Below are positions 10,023 to 22,076 of a stretch of 64,000 nucleotides of DNA, piece after piece. The translations under genes were made by a program, and so were the position numbers. The stretch's first letter is position 1. The number at the start of each line of letters is the position of its first letter. Origin of the DNA: Brachypodium distachyon (lineage: Eukaryota; Streptophyta; Magnoliopsida; Poales; Poaceae); NCBI RefSeq assembly GCF_000005505.3, contig NC_016131.3, forward strand, positions 35,145,001 through 35,209,000. The letters are read 5' to 3'. The notes below the pieces were generated by a model. It was not told where the DNA came from. It was given only the letters and a program-made list of their open reading frames with translations, and made no database searches.

Positions 10023-11695
10023 ATTAGCAATGTCAAACGGAGTTAATTTTCTGACAATTGGTAGTTTATCTCAACCACGTGCACCTGAGTCAATACGTCT
10101 AGCGATGTACAGATGCAAAGATCCTCAGGAATCTGAGGCAGGCCATATACAACAGTACTTGTCAATATAATTTTTTACCTCTGAGAACAATCCATTCATC
10201 AAGCAATTGCGGACAATCATCAAGATGAATTAGGCACAAATTGGTTTTAGTCGTAATGAATTTCTTTGAGTTACAAATGAAAATTCTGTTTGCCATAGCA
10301 GGCTAGATGAAGCCAAGCCACGTTAAATGATGAAAGCCCATCTCCAGACTGAGCCTGAGGATAACTAGCAAAAGGTAGGCAAGAAACCAAAAAATTTCAA
10401 GGAAGCAAGAAGAATTAGGTAATAAACATACAGAGGCTCTGATGCCTGTAGTGATAGTTAAGTTAAACTAGCATTTACCATCTAGAGAATAGTCTAGAGT
10501 AAGACAAAATCTTTGTTATTACATCAACTTGGCGTATGCATGCATCATAGCAGCTGAAGGTGGGAATATTATGTGGTAGCAAATTAAAATAAAATAGAAA
10601 TTGATCAGTGTGTGGAGAATTGCACATAGTACTGCATAAGTTTTCAAGATCCAATAGATTGGTTACTATTGGTATACGCCTCATACTTGCCATTGCGGCA
10701 ACGATTCTGGAACTGTGACTCATTATGCATTACCTCAAATAAGAATTATAAGATCCTCATTTGATTACGTGAACACGCAATATTTACTGTTTTACGTCCA
10801 TTTTGAAACTGATACCTGTTTGTGGCTCTCTTGCAATAGTTTTATCTACATGCCATAGTAGTTTACTAAAACATGCTTGTGCTTTAAAAATATTTCTCCT
10901 ACAAAATGGAAATACCTGTCTTGTAAATTTTGCTTATGTGATCATGAGGATCTACACAAATGTTTTACTCTACCAGAGTACTATTTGTCTCGATTGTGTT
11001 TAGTAGGTTGCATGCTTCACAAATTTGATCTTTCCTGTCGATGCGCTGGTCATGAGAAATGTAGGACATGGCCCCCACACACCAGCATGGGTCACCCTCA
11101 GGTTCATTCAAAATTGAGTGTATGTTAACATCATGGTATAATCACAATACTGTTTGCTGAATTGAAATGAATAGAACTGAAAATATTGTAGGATTTCTTT
11201 GGGGGTCAGCTACCCACTACATTCGCTAAAGGTTAAGCCATTACATCGGTTTGCACTTAAGCATGCTGCATGCACAGGTTATCACTATCTCATTTTTTCC
11301 TCTTCAACCAAAATTGAATCATACACCTGGCACCAGAGGATCAAGACAGAGATTAACAAGGTGCCGTGTAGATTGGGTTTGGCGGTGGAATAATGGTAGA
11401 TACTTGACAGGACTTCTGCTAAGCTAGTCAGCCGTCTCCTTTGACCTGGTGATGTAGAGACAGACTGGATTTGTGTGGCGTCGGTATCGGCACATAGTGC
11501 AGTTTGCTCCACCATGCAACTTGCTCCTTGCCGGTGCCTGTCCTAGTCTCCGTCCATTCCTGAGGGGGAATACTTCATGTTGACTCCATGCTACTAGTAC
11601 TAATTTATCTCCATATATTTTTTGCTTGCCGAAATCCTTGCATGAATAATCTGTATTGCCTTACAATCTTGGAAGCAAGACTTATCAGCTCTGAC
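10023..11695. other. intergenic, no gene recognised
   Basis: AT-rich spacer between the PPR gene and the receptor kinase. Only short open frames without known motifs. The last few hundred bases should hold the receptor-kinase promoter; no confident TATA box was fixed. Confidence 0.5.
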
Positions 11696-13686
11696 ATGGA
11701 TGCCATCCTTTACAGTTGCAATCCCATGGCTTTGCCTCGTTGGTGCCTACTCCTTATCATCGTCGTCGTTGTCTTCCCCCCACAAGTGTTCTCCCAGCTC
11801 ACCAACATCTGCGGGACCAAGGCCAATGGCAGGTACGCCTGCCCTGACTGCTCCACCTCTACTACGGCCACCTTAAACCATAGCGCCGGCTTTGAAGCCA
11901 ACCTCCTCCGGCTCCGGGCATCTCTCCAACAAATGGCCGCTGCCAACGCCAGCTTCCTAAACGCCACGTTCGCCACTGGCAGCGGCGACACGGAAGACAC
12001 CATCTACGGCCTTGCCATGTGCTTCGCTGACACCGAGCGGCCTGACTGCGCCCCCTGCCTCACCGATGCAGCAGCTGAGCTGGCCGGGACCCGGTGCGCA
12101 GGTCGCAGGGACATGATCATCTGGTACGTGCACTGCCTGGTGCGCTACGACGATGACGCCTTCTTTGGCACAGCGGACATATCACCGGCCCAGCGGTTTG
12201 ACGTGCCCAACCCCAACAACTTCTCCGACTCCGCACGCCTGGGCATGGTGCGCCAGAGGCTGGCTGCGCGGGTGCTCGCTGCTGCGGCGACCTCGACCCT
12301 GTGGTTTGCCTTTGATGCCGAGGAGGTCGCCGCGAACGCCACGCTGCACGGGCTGGCACAGTGCACCCTTGACCTGCCTGCCGAGGAGTGCAACCGGTGC
12401 TTGGCGTCGCATATGGCCTGGCTCACCGGATGCTGCGCGGACATGGATGGCGTCCGCCTCAACGGTCCGAGCTGCTACGTACGCTACGAGTTCATGGGCT
12501 TCGTCCCCAGCATGTCGCCGTCAATGGCGCCGCTCCTACCTCCAGCTCCGGCGTCTGTGCCAGGGATTACTCCCCCGGAGCGGAAGAAGAAGGCTAGGAT
12601 TTACATACTAGCTGGCACCCTAGTGCACTGCTGTGCGTCATTCTTCTCGTTGCATTCCTTTGCTGCAAGAATGAGCGCCATGGCTCACTTCCTCCCATGC
12701 CCTGGAAGAACTGGAAGTGGAAGAGAGACACGCCAACGATCGAATCCTTCCTGCGGCGGCAACATCCGAGGAGGTACAGCTTCTCGCAAGTGAAACGGAT
12801 GACAAAATCTTTCGCGCACAAGCTCGGCCAAGGCGGCAACGGAGTGGTCTACAAAGGCACCCTCCCAGAGCCAGACAGCCGTGAGATCGCTGTGAAGATG
12901 CTCAAGGACGCCAAGGACATCGACGGCGAGGACTTCATGAACGAGGTCGCCAGCATCAGCAGAACCTCCCATGTCAACGTCGTCACGCTGCTGGGGTTCT
13001 GCTTGCAGGGGAGATCAAAACGGGGCCTCATCTACGAGTTCATGCCCAATGGCTCGCTGGAAAGACACACTTTTGGGCAAGCCATGGAGCATTCACTCCA
13101 CTGGGAGACGCTGTTCGACATCGCCCTCGGCATCGCGCGAGGTCTGGAGTACCTGCACCGGGGCTGCAATGCGCACATTGTGCATTTCGATATCAAGCCT
13201 CACAACATCCTCCTGGACCAGGACCTCCGGCCTAAGATCTCCGATTTTGGACTAGCCAAGCTGTGCCCCCAGAAAGAGAGCACCATCAATGTGTCCATCA
13301 CCGGAGCCTGGGGCACGATTGGGTACATCACGCCTGAGGTATTTGCCAGGGGTGTAGGAGCAGTCACCAGCAAGTCCGACGTCTACAGCTATGGCATGAT
13401 GCTTCTTGAGATGTCTGGTGCAAGGAGAAGCATCGACGACGTTGCTGGTTCAGAGACAAGTAGCAGCAGCAAGTATTTTCCCCAGTGTTTATATCAAGAC
13501 TTGGATCAGTTCTGCGCAAGCGCTTGTGAGATCGATCGCGAGGCCACCAGTCTGGTAAGGAAGATGGTGTTGGTCGGGCTTTGGTGCGTGCAAATCTCTA
13601 CTTCGGATCGACCTTCCATGACCAGAGTGGTGGAGATGCTGGAAAAGAGCACCGCAGAGCTTCAGCTGCCACCACAGTCAGGCTAA
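11696..13686 (+). CDS. DUF26 (Gnk2) receptor-like kinase with LRK10-like kinase; frameshifted at the membrane segment
   Basis: Ectodomain: from ATG 11696 (or 11726) a signal peptide with the hydrophobic run CLLLIIVVVVF, then two Gnk2/DUF26 units, each with the C-X8-C-X2-C motif (CFADTERPDCAPC and CTLDLPAEECNRC), then a Pro/Ser stalk. Kinase (to 13686): GQGGNGVVYKG loop, AVKML lysine, HFDIKPHNILLD catalytic loop (Phe in place of Arg, a non-RD kinase), DFGLAKL, and ITPEV in place of APE. The loop and the KRMTKSFAHKLGQGG lead-in are those of the LRK10-like family, not of standard cysteine-rich RLKs. The two halves are in different frames: near 12634, inside the transmembrane helix, one base appears missing. 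If real, the product is a secreted ectodomain without kinase. Likely role by family: plasma-membrane receptor in defence or stress signalling. Confidence 0.8.
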
Positions 13687-14110
13687 TGAATTCTTTGAAA
13701 CTGAAGATGGTGTTGTGTCCTTCCTCTGAATTCACACCTTAGATTCTGAATTGCATGTAGGAGTGCCTTTGATGTATACGGAGTATTTCTCTACTTATTC
13801 TTTATATATGTAGATATCTAACTATGGCTATGCTATTATCCGCACACAAGTCGCAACAATGACTTCCCAATTCCCATACATGTTTGTAAGCTCGTTTTCA
13901 TGAAATAGATGTCGCTGTATACATGTAAAATGAGTTCAGCTTAGTTACCAGGACATGCAGTTGTGGTTATTAACGCATAATAATGTAAATGTCTTAATTC
14001 TCATATTTAATCTTATGCATTCCGGCCACAAGATTGAATATGAGAGTTAAGCACCTCATCGCCATGTACTCAAAGCACAGCGGAGCAGTGTTAACCCTGA
14101 TAGCTTGTTA

Positions 14111-14227
14111 CTCCCTCCCATCAATATATATTAATTGTCACAAGTTTACCCAAATATGGATGTATCTATGACTAAAAAGTGTCTAGATACATGTAATATT
14201 TCGTAAATTAATTAGGATAGGAGGGAG
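14111..14227. mobile_element. Stowaway MITE
   Basis: Inverted ends CTCCCTCCCATC and GGATAGGAGGGAG with TA on both sides (14109-14110, 14228-14229). The interior has the usual CAAATATGGATGTATCTA and GTCTAGATACATGTAA blocks of grass Stowaway elements. It lies in the 3' flank of the receptor kinase. Confidence 0.85.
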
Positions 14228-14265
14228 TAATAATATTGTGATTATTTAATACGATACCATATTAA

Positions 14266-14360
14266 ATGACTTTGATTACATGTATCTAGATGTTTTTTAG
14301 GCATAGATACATCCGTATTTAGACAAATTTGAGTCACTTCATATGATGGGATGGAGGGAG
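14266..14360. mobile_element. Stowaway MITE, left end lost
   Basis: The right terminus GATGGGATGGAGGGAG is followed by TA at 14361. The interior carries ACATGTATCTAGATG and AGATACATCCGTATTTAG in the reverse order to the neighbouring element. No CTCCCTCC terminus is seen on the left, about 38 bp after the previous element. Confidence 0.7.
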
Positions 14361-14457
14361 TACTATAGTAACTAACCAGTCTAGTCGGTGATGAGTTTAT
14401 TGGTCTGGTGGTTGTATAGAGGGCGTATCGTAGGTCATGTGTAACAGCTAAGTTCTA

Positions 14458-14577
14458 CTCCCTCCGTCCAAGGATGTCTCAATTTTGACTAAATTTAAAT
14501 GCATCTATACACTAAGTGACATCTAGATACATTCAAATTTTGAGAAATTTGAGACATTTTTTGTTGAACGGAGGGAG
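14458..14577. mobile_element. Stowaway MITE
   Basis: Ends CTCCCTCCGTCCAAGGATG and TTGAACGGAGGGAG, with TA at 14456-14457 and 14578-14579. About 120 bp, able to fold into one long hairpin. Same subfamily as the copy at 15479. Confidence 0.85.
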
Positions 14578-15478
14578 TATGTCTCGCGTTGTGCTATTAG
14601 CGAGAATGTTAGAGGCAGAAGAATTAGATTGGACCTACCGATGCGGGGAGGGATCTCTCTGCATCCTTCATACCTAGGCAATTTTGTTTCATATTGTCGT
14701 TGTGTAGGATAAGTCGAGTGCTAGACTACAGCAGATGTGTGCCAATTAGATTTCCATAAGCTATAATAGACATCGATAAAAGGAGAAGGAAAGAGAAAAT
14801 GAATGTTGAGTTTATGTCGAATATGTGTGTAGGTTACAATTGGACTTGCTAGTAACGGAAGGTTAGGTGTTGGAATTGAACACTTGTAATTCGGACTTAA
14901 TATATAAAGTCGCCGCGGGGTAAGCAAATAGACTAGAAATTGATAGGCATAGACACATAACGGGGGTCCACTGGGATGCACGGGCCACAATCCTCGATAG
15001 CTTTGTCGATGTGCTTGAATTATGTCGATTTAGGTTTTGCAAAGACGAGCGTCAGCTGTTCCTTGTTTTTTTCACAATAGTTATGGACGCATGCAAGATG
15101 CAAAAGATGGAGCTAGTGTCGACTTCAAAGGTCCTTGAGGTAACTTTTAATTTTGTTATGTCTGTTTGATCAAATGTACTTCAGTTAATTAAACAAATAA
15201 TGCCAGGCCGTTTACTTAATCCTTCGTTTTAGCGGCAGTGAAAACTTGTGTTTTTTGCTTAGTCGACTTCTTGTCCCCTTGTGGTTTTTCCTACGAAAAT
15301 CAAAATATTCCATCGAATTCAACTTTGAAAAGTAGCACTATGGCAATATGTTGAGTTTTCTAGAGCTTTGTGCAAAACCTGCCGCCGGCCCCTCTAGTGC
15401 AAGGAAAAAGAAAATAATACGAACGGGAGAACACCGTAGCATCACAATTTTTCTGAGAAAGTGTTTCCGGAAAAACTA

Positions 15479-15602
15479 CTCCCTCCGTCCAACAAAAGAA
15501 ATCTCAAGTTTGTCAAAATTTGGATGTATCTAGATATGACTTAGTGTATAGATGCATTCAAATTTGATCAAAGTTGAGACATCCTTTGTTGGACGCAGGG
15601 AG
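15479..15602. mobile_element. Stowaway MITE
   Basis: Ends CTCCCTCCGTCCAACAAAAG and TTTGTTGGACGCAGGGAG, with TA at 15477-15478 and 15603-15604. The interior has GGATGTATCTAGATATGAC and its near complement. Confidence 0.85.
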
Positions 15603-17139
15603 TATGTTGTATTCGGGGATGGGCATATTAACCAAGCACTGATGTACCGAAACCGGAAAATTCGGTCTTAAGTGGTTAGCTATATTTTAAAAAGGAATTT
15701 ATCTTGGTTAGGAACTCCTGTTTGGTAACAGAGTTTTTGAGATGTTTTTTAGGTATAAATCACTCCAAATTGAAAAAACAGTACAAACCTCAAATGGTTG
15801 TTTGGTAGGAAGGGCTTGGAGATGATTATTCCTAGTTTTCCCAACAAAACATTCCATTTTTTAACCAAATTAAAACACTTCTCAAACTAGTGTTTTTTAG
15901 AAAAACACTAGTGTTTTGGGTGAACACCCAAAACCCTCAAAATACCAAAACACTAGTGACTAAAAAAATACACTAACACCAGTGTCTCAGTCGTCATAAC
16001 CGAGAGGACCAAACCAAGTAACCGAGTGTTTTTTCCGGGGGAACTAACCGAGTATTTTTAGATTTTTTTTAGAGGACCTAGTTTTTTTTGGCCCAGTTTT
16101 CTTTACAACGTCCAAAAGTACCCCCCCTCCCCTGAGTCCAACTACTAGCACGTCGATCCCGATAGTCTGATACGTCTTTACCCGTAGACAGGTCGCCACT
16201 ATACCTGGCTATCGGGCTAGCCCGACCCCAGATAAACGGCCCGTCGATCCCGATAGTTTGATTCTTGGGCATTTAGGACATCGGTGTATGTGGGATCTGT
16301 GTAGTTTAGGCCGTAATCTGTGAGTGGGAAGTCGTATGAATTGGGATTGTTTGGATCATATGGTGGATTTGGAGGAATGGGAGTCAGACATGTTTGAGAG
16401 AGGAGTGGTTTGAGTGTGAAAATCCTCCATATGAAATGTCCTATTTATAGGTAAAATTCGGCCAAAATAGGGGCTAAATTTGAAAAAAAAGCACAAATGG
16501 GTTTCCAAAGCCCCCCTTAGCCCGACAGCCGACTGTTCACCCCGCGCAACCAACCAGCGAACGGCACGTGCCCTCCGCGCCCCCTCTCCGGACCGTTGTT
16601 TCCCTGTTCCCGCACGCCCCGCACCAATCAGGCGTCGCCCCGTGCCCTCCGTGCCCCACTCCCTGACGCCCCGCGCCTAACCGGGCCTCGCGCGCCTCAT
16701 TTTCTTAATCGGGCCGCCTCGCCTGCACAGTTAATCGGGCCGCCGCGCTTGCCGGGCGTTGCGTGCCGTGTCGGGCTTCGTCAGGCCAGCTGTTATCGGG
16801 TCGTGTCAGGCTAGCCGTCAGGTCTCGGTCGGAAGCTCTGGCGCCGCACAGGCCGTGCTTCGGGCTGGCACGGCCCGTTTAACTTTGTGCCGGCACAATT
16901 CTGCTGGGTTTTCCGGGCTTTTTAAAAAAGTCCGGCCGGACAGCCGGTAATAGTTGCCACCCATCTTGTTCCTCCAAAGAAAAAAAAAGTCGCCACCGCC
17001 CATCCCCATCCCGTACCCCGATCCCTGGCCGTCGGCGCGCCGCACCGCCACCATCTCCGCGCTGTGCCTGCCTCCAGTCCGCCTGAACCGAACGCCCAGG
17101 GCTTAGTCCTATTGTTTTCCTCCGAATTCTAACGGAAAG
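15603..17139. other. intergenic with repeat-like sequence, no gene recognised
   Basis: 15700-16000 holds several inverted and direct copies of AAAACACTAGTG, including a perfect palindrome near 15902-15917. CGTCGATCCCGATAGT occurs twice (near 16152 and 16243). 16500-16950 turns GC-rich with repeated CGGGCCG/GGCACGG motifs typical of degraded DNA transposons. The last 100 bases are the likely promoter and leader of the next gene. Confidence 0.4.
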
Positions 17140-20100
17140 ATGCCGCGCATCCCGCTGATCAAATTCCCCAATAGAAATCTTAAAGTCCCATCCTCACCAG
17201 GTTCTCTTTTCCCCCAATTCTTTCTTTGCCCTTGGGTTCGTGTAGGTTATCGTTTGCTATTCTAGTTCTAGTTTGCCAGAGATCTAATTTTTACTATTCT
17301 TCGTTTTTTGGCTGATTTCCTTGATGCAGCGGCCAAACCTGCAGATCAGCACGCGACCCTCATGGCCCGATTGGGTAAGCGCAAGATTCTCTCATCCGCA
17401 ACCAAAATTTAGAATACTTTATTTGATACTCTTCGACTCTAAATCACGTTTATAGAAAATCCGCCACGACGGATGGAATAGGGATATTATGTGTCAGATA
17501 TTAGCAACGGACTTATAATGAAAAAGAGAAGGCTTTGTGGATTGTCATGCAACCACAATTTGTTTTATTGGTACTTCTATGGTCCATAGTTGTTCGTTTT
17601 ACAGATGCTATTATATCATTCAGATGTAGGGTTGTTTCTGTCTAATTAATCTTTGAAGATATTTTCAAAGTTTATAAAGGTGATGTTTGACAATAATCAT
17701 TTAGTGACCCACTGTAGACATAGTATATGATCTGCGCCTCCCTGGCAATGAATAAGCTGTGACTCAGTAGTTTGGATTGGTATGCCATAAGCCCATAAGT
17801 ATGGATGTGCTGAATGTTTTACTTGATAACAAACCCCGTGTCCGGCCGCAGATGACACATGGCGTCTTCTCTGACTTTCATCGCCCTTGTCATTGTCATG
17901 CTATTGGTTTTTACCACCAGTTATTGGATAGTTTTTTACTCTACTGTACATTTTACATTGAGATTGTAATTACACTCTGTTTTTTTTATAATAATGCTGT
18001 GGTTTTGGCTTTTCATTCCCTGCCTGAAGGTATTACAGGAACACTGGTTGCCCTAGGAAAGCCAATACTCCTTTGAGTTACCACTTACTACCACCCAAAA
18101 AATGCAACGTTGGTTGAGTACACCAAGTCCAAGTTTGATCCCCTATTTTTTTTTTCATTATGATTGATGTCAGCTCCTTTTTTCTCAAGAATATGCATGA
18201 GAGCTTCGTATCATTTCATTCAAAAGAAGAGAAAACATTGAATACAGTCGCAGCCTCTCGGCACTAAACGATGACAGTAGGAAGATAAATAGAAACGAAA
18301 AGGCCTAGATACATAACCTACTGCCTTCCCAAACAAAATTTAGCTAGCTATCTTCTCTTGGAACAACAATACAGTGTTGCCCTGCCATTTATGTAGCTGT
18401 TGCAATTAGTTGTTTTTTCACATTGCTATTTAGTATTTGAGTATTGAGTCTTGCCTGGCCTAATAATATTGTACAGTACCTTTTAAGTAGGTGTTGCAAT
18501 GGGTTGCTTTTCACATGCTATTTTAGCTTTTTACTGTATTATTGAACTGTTCATGCAGTTGTGTGTGTTTTGTTTAACTATGTATCGGAACATAGCACAT
18601 CAATTTCAGCTTTATGTGTCAAAAAATTGTTTTGTATCAGGGAGAATTGTAATTTCCATATGTTGGTCAACCTGTCAATTTCCTTAAGTTTAGTATTCTG
18701 TCTTTAAGTTCACCCTGTAGTTAATTGTCAACTGTAAATTTACCTAGCACTACAAATTCACTTGATCCTCAAGTTAACACAGGGAAAAAGAAACATGATG
18801 CCCATTTTCTTGCACCCTCCACCACCTGGTCACTCCATCGTAGGACCAAAATGTGTGTGATGTGGACGATTCTAACCACAGTGTCAATATAGGATATACA
18901 CTGAAACCTAGCCAAAGTTGTCCTAAAATTTTATCCTTCTCCAAGTATCTCAATCAAGTCCCTAGGAAAACCAATTCCATAGAGGCCGAATCCTCAATAC
19001 TTTCAAGGTAGGAGGCCCGTGCTTTCACATCCTGATCGGGTAGCTCAGCTCCGCAGCCCTCTGGTAGTACCCCACCACCTTCTCATGTTGCCCCTCTGCC
19101 CATCACATCAGCCTAGCATCCACCATTGTCCTGGGAACCCAGCCTCACCACCCGCTGGAACAACCCCAGAGCCCCCTGTATCGCCACTTTTACCACTGCA
19201 GACAATGCCCATGCGCACGCAGCTCATAACTTCATGGAACAGTCTCAGCACGTCCTCCATATGTGGCTGGTGTTGCGGGCGCTAAGTAGGCTAGCAACAG
19301 CAGGCAGTCAGAGAGGTTGCCGCTGGAGATGTGGACGGCGGAATTGTTGTCGGCATGTTAAGCAGTGGACGAGCTTCGCATGGACATTGGAGGTTGTCGT
19401 TGCTGCTGCAAGTCCCACAGCTCCTTGGTGTAGCACTGCGTCAGGCGTTTGTGTCAAGAGAACGGAGAGACAAGCGGGCGAGAAAATTGATGGAAGGGAA
19501 ACGCCCAGGTTGTAAAATTAGCCATGGTAAAATTATCCGGGAAAACTAGAGGGGTGGGGACAGCTGATGGTTGTTTCCTAAAAAAGCCCCTCAAAGTTTG
19601 ATTAACTTGGGACCACTCAAGTTGGCGAAATCGCAAAGTTTGATTAACTTTGGGGCAAATTTACAATTCCCCCATTATATGATTCCCTTTGGTGACAAAA
19701 GAGTGACATTCTGTGCATCGACACTGTCTACTTTGACCACTAACTTCTATTGTGAACTTTGATACATATATAGATAACTAGCAAGGTAACCCACACATTT
19801 GTGTGGCTAGATTCCTTATATATTCTTGATATGTTGCATGTATTTATTGTATTGACAATGAGATGTTCGTTAATCATTAGATATATGCTTACAACTATAA
19901 ATAATCATGTAGGCAAAATACACCATTGCAAAATTTGGAATATTTTTTATGCTCTTTTGAAGTATCTCGCACCATGTTTAAATCTGAAGTTTCATTCTTT
20001 TTTCTTTTCACTTCTTATTTCCCTCTAGATTCGTTGGTCAAGAATTGTCTTTGGTCATTTTATTTAACCAAAGTTGACATAGCGACGGTCTCTGGATGCA

Positions 20101-22076
20101 TGATTTGGCTGGAGCGAACGAGTCCTTGGCGTAATGCTTAAGGAACTCTAGTAGCACTCCTCAGGTCATGAGTTCGACTCCCAGTGGGAACGAATTTCAG
20201 GCTGGGGTTAAAAAATCCCCTCGTCTGCCCCACGCCTTAAGCACAGACCTAAGGCCCGCCCGCTCTCACACGGGCTTAGGTGCTGCTGTGTATGGTGTGG
20301 GGCAGGGGTTCGGGGGTTTCTCGACCTGCGTGAGAAGGTCTTCTTCTTAATGCAAAAGCCTGGGGGGTGGCTTACCCCTTTGCAGGTCCAGTTTTCATGC
20401 ATGTGAGGTGCATGCATGCATGTGTGATGAATGGCATGCAAAAAGTACCTCAAGTCAGCTGGACGGTCGTGCTGTGGCCCAAACAGGCGACGCCAAGCCA
20501 TATCGGCGTCCTAGAAAAATATGATTAGCACTTTTCATGCAGAGTTCCACTCGGACTCCTTTTGAGTTGACCGTGCGTCTTCTAATTTTTATGCTACTTG
20601 ATCAAAACACCTAAATATATCTGCGTCTACTTTTAAATCCTGACCGTTAGAATCTATTGTTAATTGACGAGATATTTTTGTCTATGTGGACGAAGGTGGT
20701 GTCTTCTTGTACTTCTGTTTTAATTATACTCCCTCCGTTCCATAAGTGTCACAATTTTGTCTAGATACGCATCTATCTAGACACGTTTTAGTGTGTAGGT
20801 ACATGTGTATTTAGACAAAGTTGTAACACTTAATATGGGACAGAGGGAGTATTACATAGTACCTTCCTCATAATACGTAGAAAGGAGTGTAACTAACAAT
20901 TTCATTTTCAGGAGCTAAAGTAGACGTACCACCTTCTGGAGAGAAAAAAAATTACCGCTTTAAATCAGATGTGCCTTCCCCACCTTCTCATACTGCTGTT
21001 GGAGGGCCAGCTTCAAAGCTTCCCAAACGCAAACCACTCTCTGAGGAAGAGATTGAGGCTATCATGGTACGTTCTTTGTTTACAGATGCTGAAATACAAC
21101 GCAAATGTTGTATAGTTATGCTTAAGGTCTTTGGTAGTAGTATCCAACAAGCAACTTTGTCGAACTCTTATGCGTAGTGTGGACCCTTGGTAAATTATAC
21201 ATGAAATTTTCAGAATGGCTATGCCATTGTTGCTTAACACGTATGTGCTTGTTGGTTCAAGTCTAAAGATAATAGCGAAAAGCTAGTTATTTTACCCTTG
21301 CATAATCAATCATTATGGTTGTTCCTAATTAGTTATTGGTCTTTGTAAAGTGGTAAATGTTGTACGTTTTGCACTTGCCACTTAGTAATCAGAAGTCACG
21401 GAACTAGGCAGTATTCAGTTCCTCACAAATGATCCCTGTATGGACTACAGAAAATTGTTGCTTTCTCACTTCATTTCTATTTAGTTATACAACTTGCTGA
21501 CCACTTTAGCTATGCAACTTGCTGACCACTTGCATGTTAAAAAAGAGTGATACAGCTTGCTAACAACTCGCATGTAAAAGTAAACAAAATCATCAGTCCC
21601 CATCTGTATTTTTTAAAAAAACTAAGGGCCATATGCATTTTTCCTGCAAAAATCCCCATCATAAATCCATGGCATTTGGAATTTCCTTCGAATCTGTTAC
21701 TCATTGACATGGATTCGTATACGTGAACCAGAAAAAAGGACCTTCTCAGATTGCCACGTAACCTTTCCCAACACTGCGGTTCCTTGCCACTTCTAGGATT
21801 ACCCTCAATTGTGTTTTCCGTCTTTCTTCAATCTAGCTACCTCCATAGGCCATAGTGCATGTGCGTTCTGTTACACTTATCTACAATGTTTACTCAAAAT
21901 TTTCTGTCCCAACAATACTTAAATGCCCTGCCATATTTTCTGTTATATTAAGAAACTCCTGAATGTGTGTGTTCATTGACAATTTTTTTGTTTTGTTCTA
22001 CATCATTATGAAGAATGTTCCTTTCTCTAACATGAAAATACACATTTATTTTGAGCAGATGGGTGGTGTCTTCTGA
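17140..22076 (+). CDS. small conserved plant protein, four exons, about 92 residues
   Basis: Exons read from splice sites: 17140-17200, 17330-17374, 20912-21066 and 22059-22076. All introns are GT..AG and the frame is unbroken. The product starts MPRIPLIKFPNRNLK, has a Pro/Ser-rich middle (SDVPSPPSHTAVGGPAS) and ends PLSEEEIEAIM followed by MGGVF. This N- and C-terminal signature fits a short plant-specific family sometimes annotated as fiber protein Fb15; that name is from memory and not verified, and no function is claimed. Exon 2 is 45 nt with both splice phases equal, so it can be skipped without breaking the frame. Intron 2 is 3.5 kb and carries a SINE and a Stowaway element that ends 62 bp before exon 3. 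The 3' UTR continues past 22076. Confidence 0.7.
20110..20396 (+). mobile_element. tRNA-derived SINE (Au-like) in intron 2
   Basis: An A-box-like TGGCGTAATGC lies at 20127-20137 and a B-box-like AGTTCGACTCC at 20171-20181, spaced as in a tRNA-type RNA polymerase III promoter. The 3' part reads GGTCTTCTTCTTAATGCAAA, then a GC-rich hairpin and GCAGGTCCAGTTTT. This resembles the tail shared by monocot SINEs and their partner LINEs (from memory). Target duplications and the exact 5' end were not resolved. Confidence 0.55.
20729..20849. mobile_element. Stowaway MITE in intron 2
   Basis: Ends CTCCCTCCGTTCCATAAGTG and TATGGGACAGAGGGAG, with TA at 20727-20728 and 20850-20851. It lies 62 bp before the exon 3 acceptor of the small-protein gene. 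Confidence 0.88.

Noticed and set aside
12117..12611. Several Arg/Ala/Pro-rich open frames on both strands
   Set aside because: Shadows of the GC-rich DUF26 coding sequence in other frames.
12632..12668. A 37-nt intron (GTGCAC...TGCAAG) to reconcile the two frames of the receptor kinase
   Set aside because: Too short for a plant intron, and its removal would delete the transmembrane helix.
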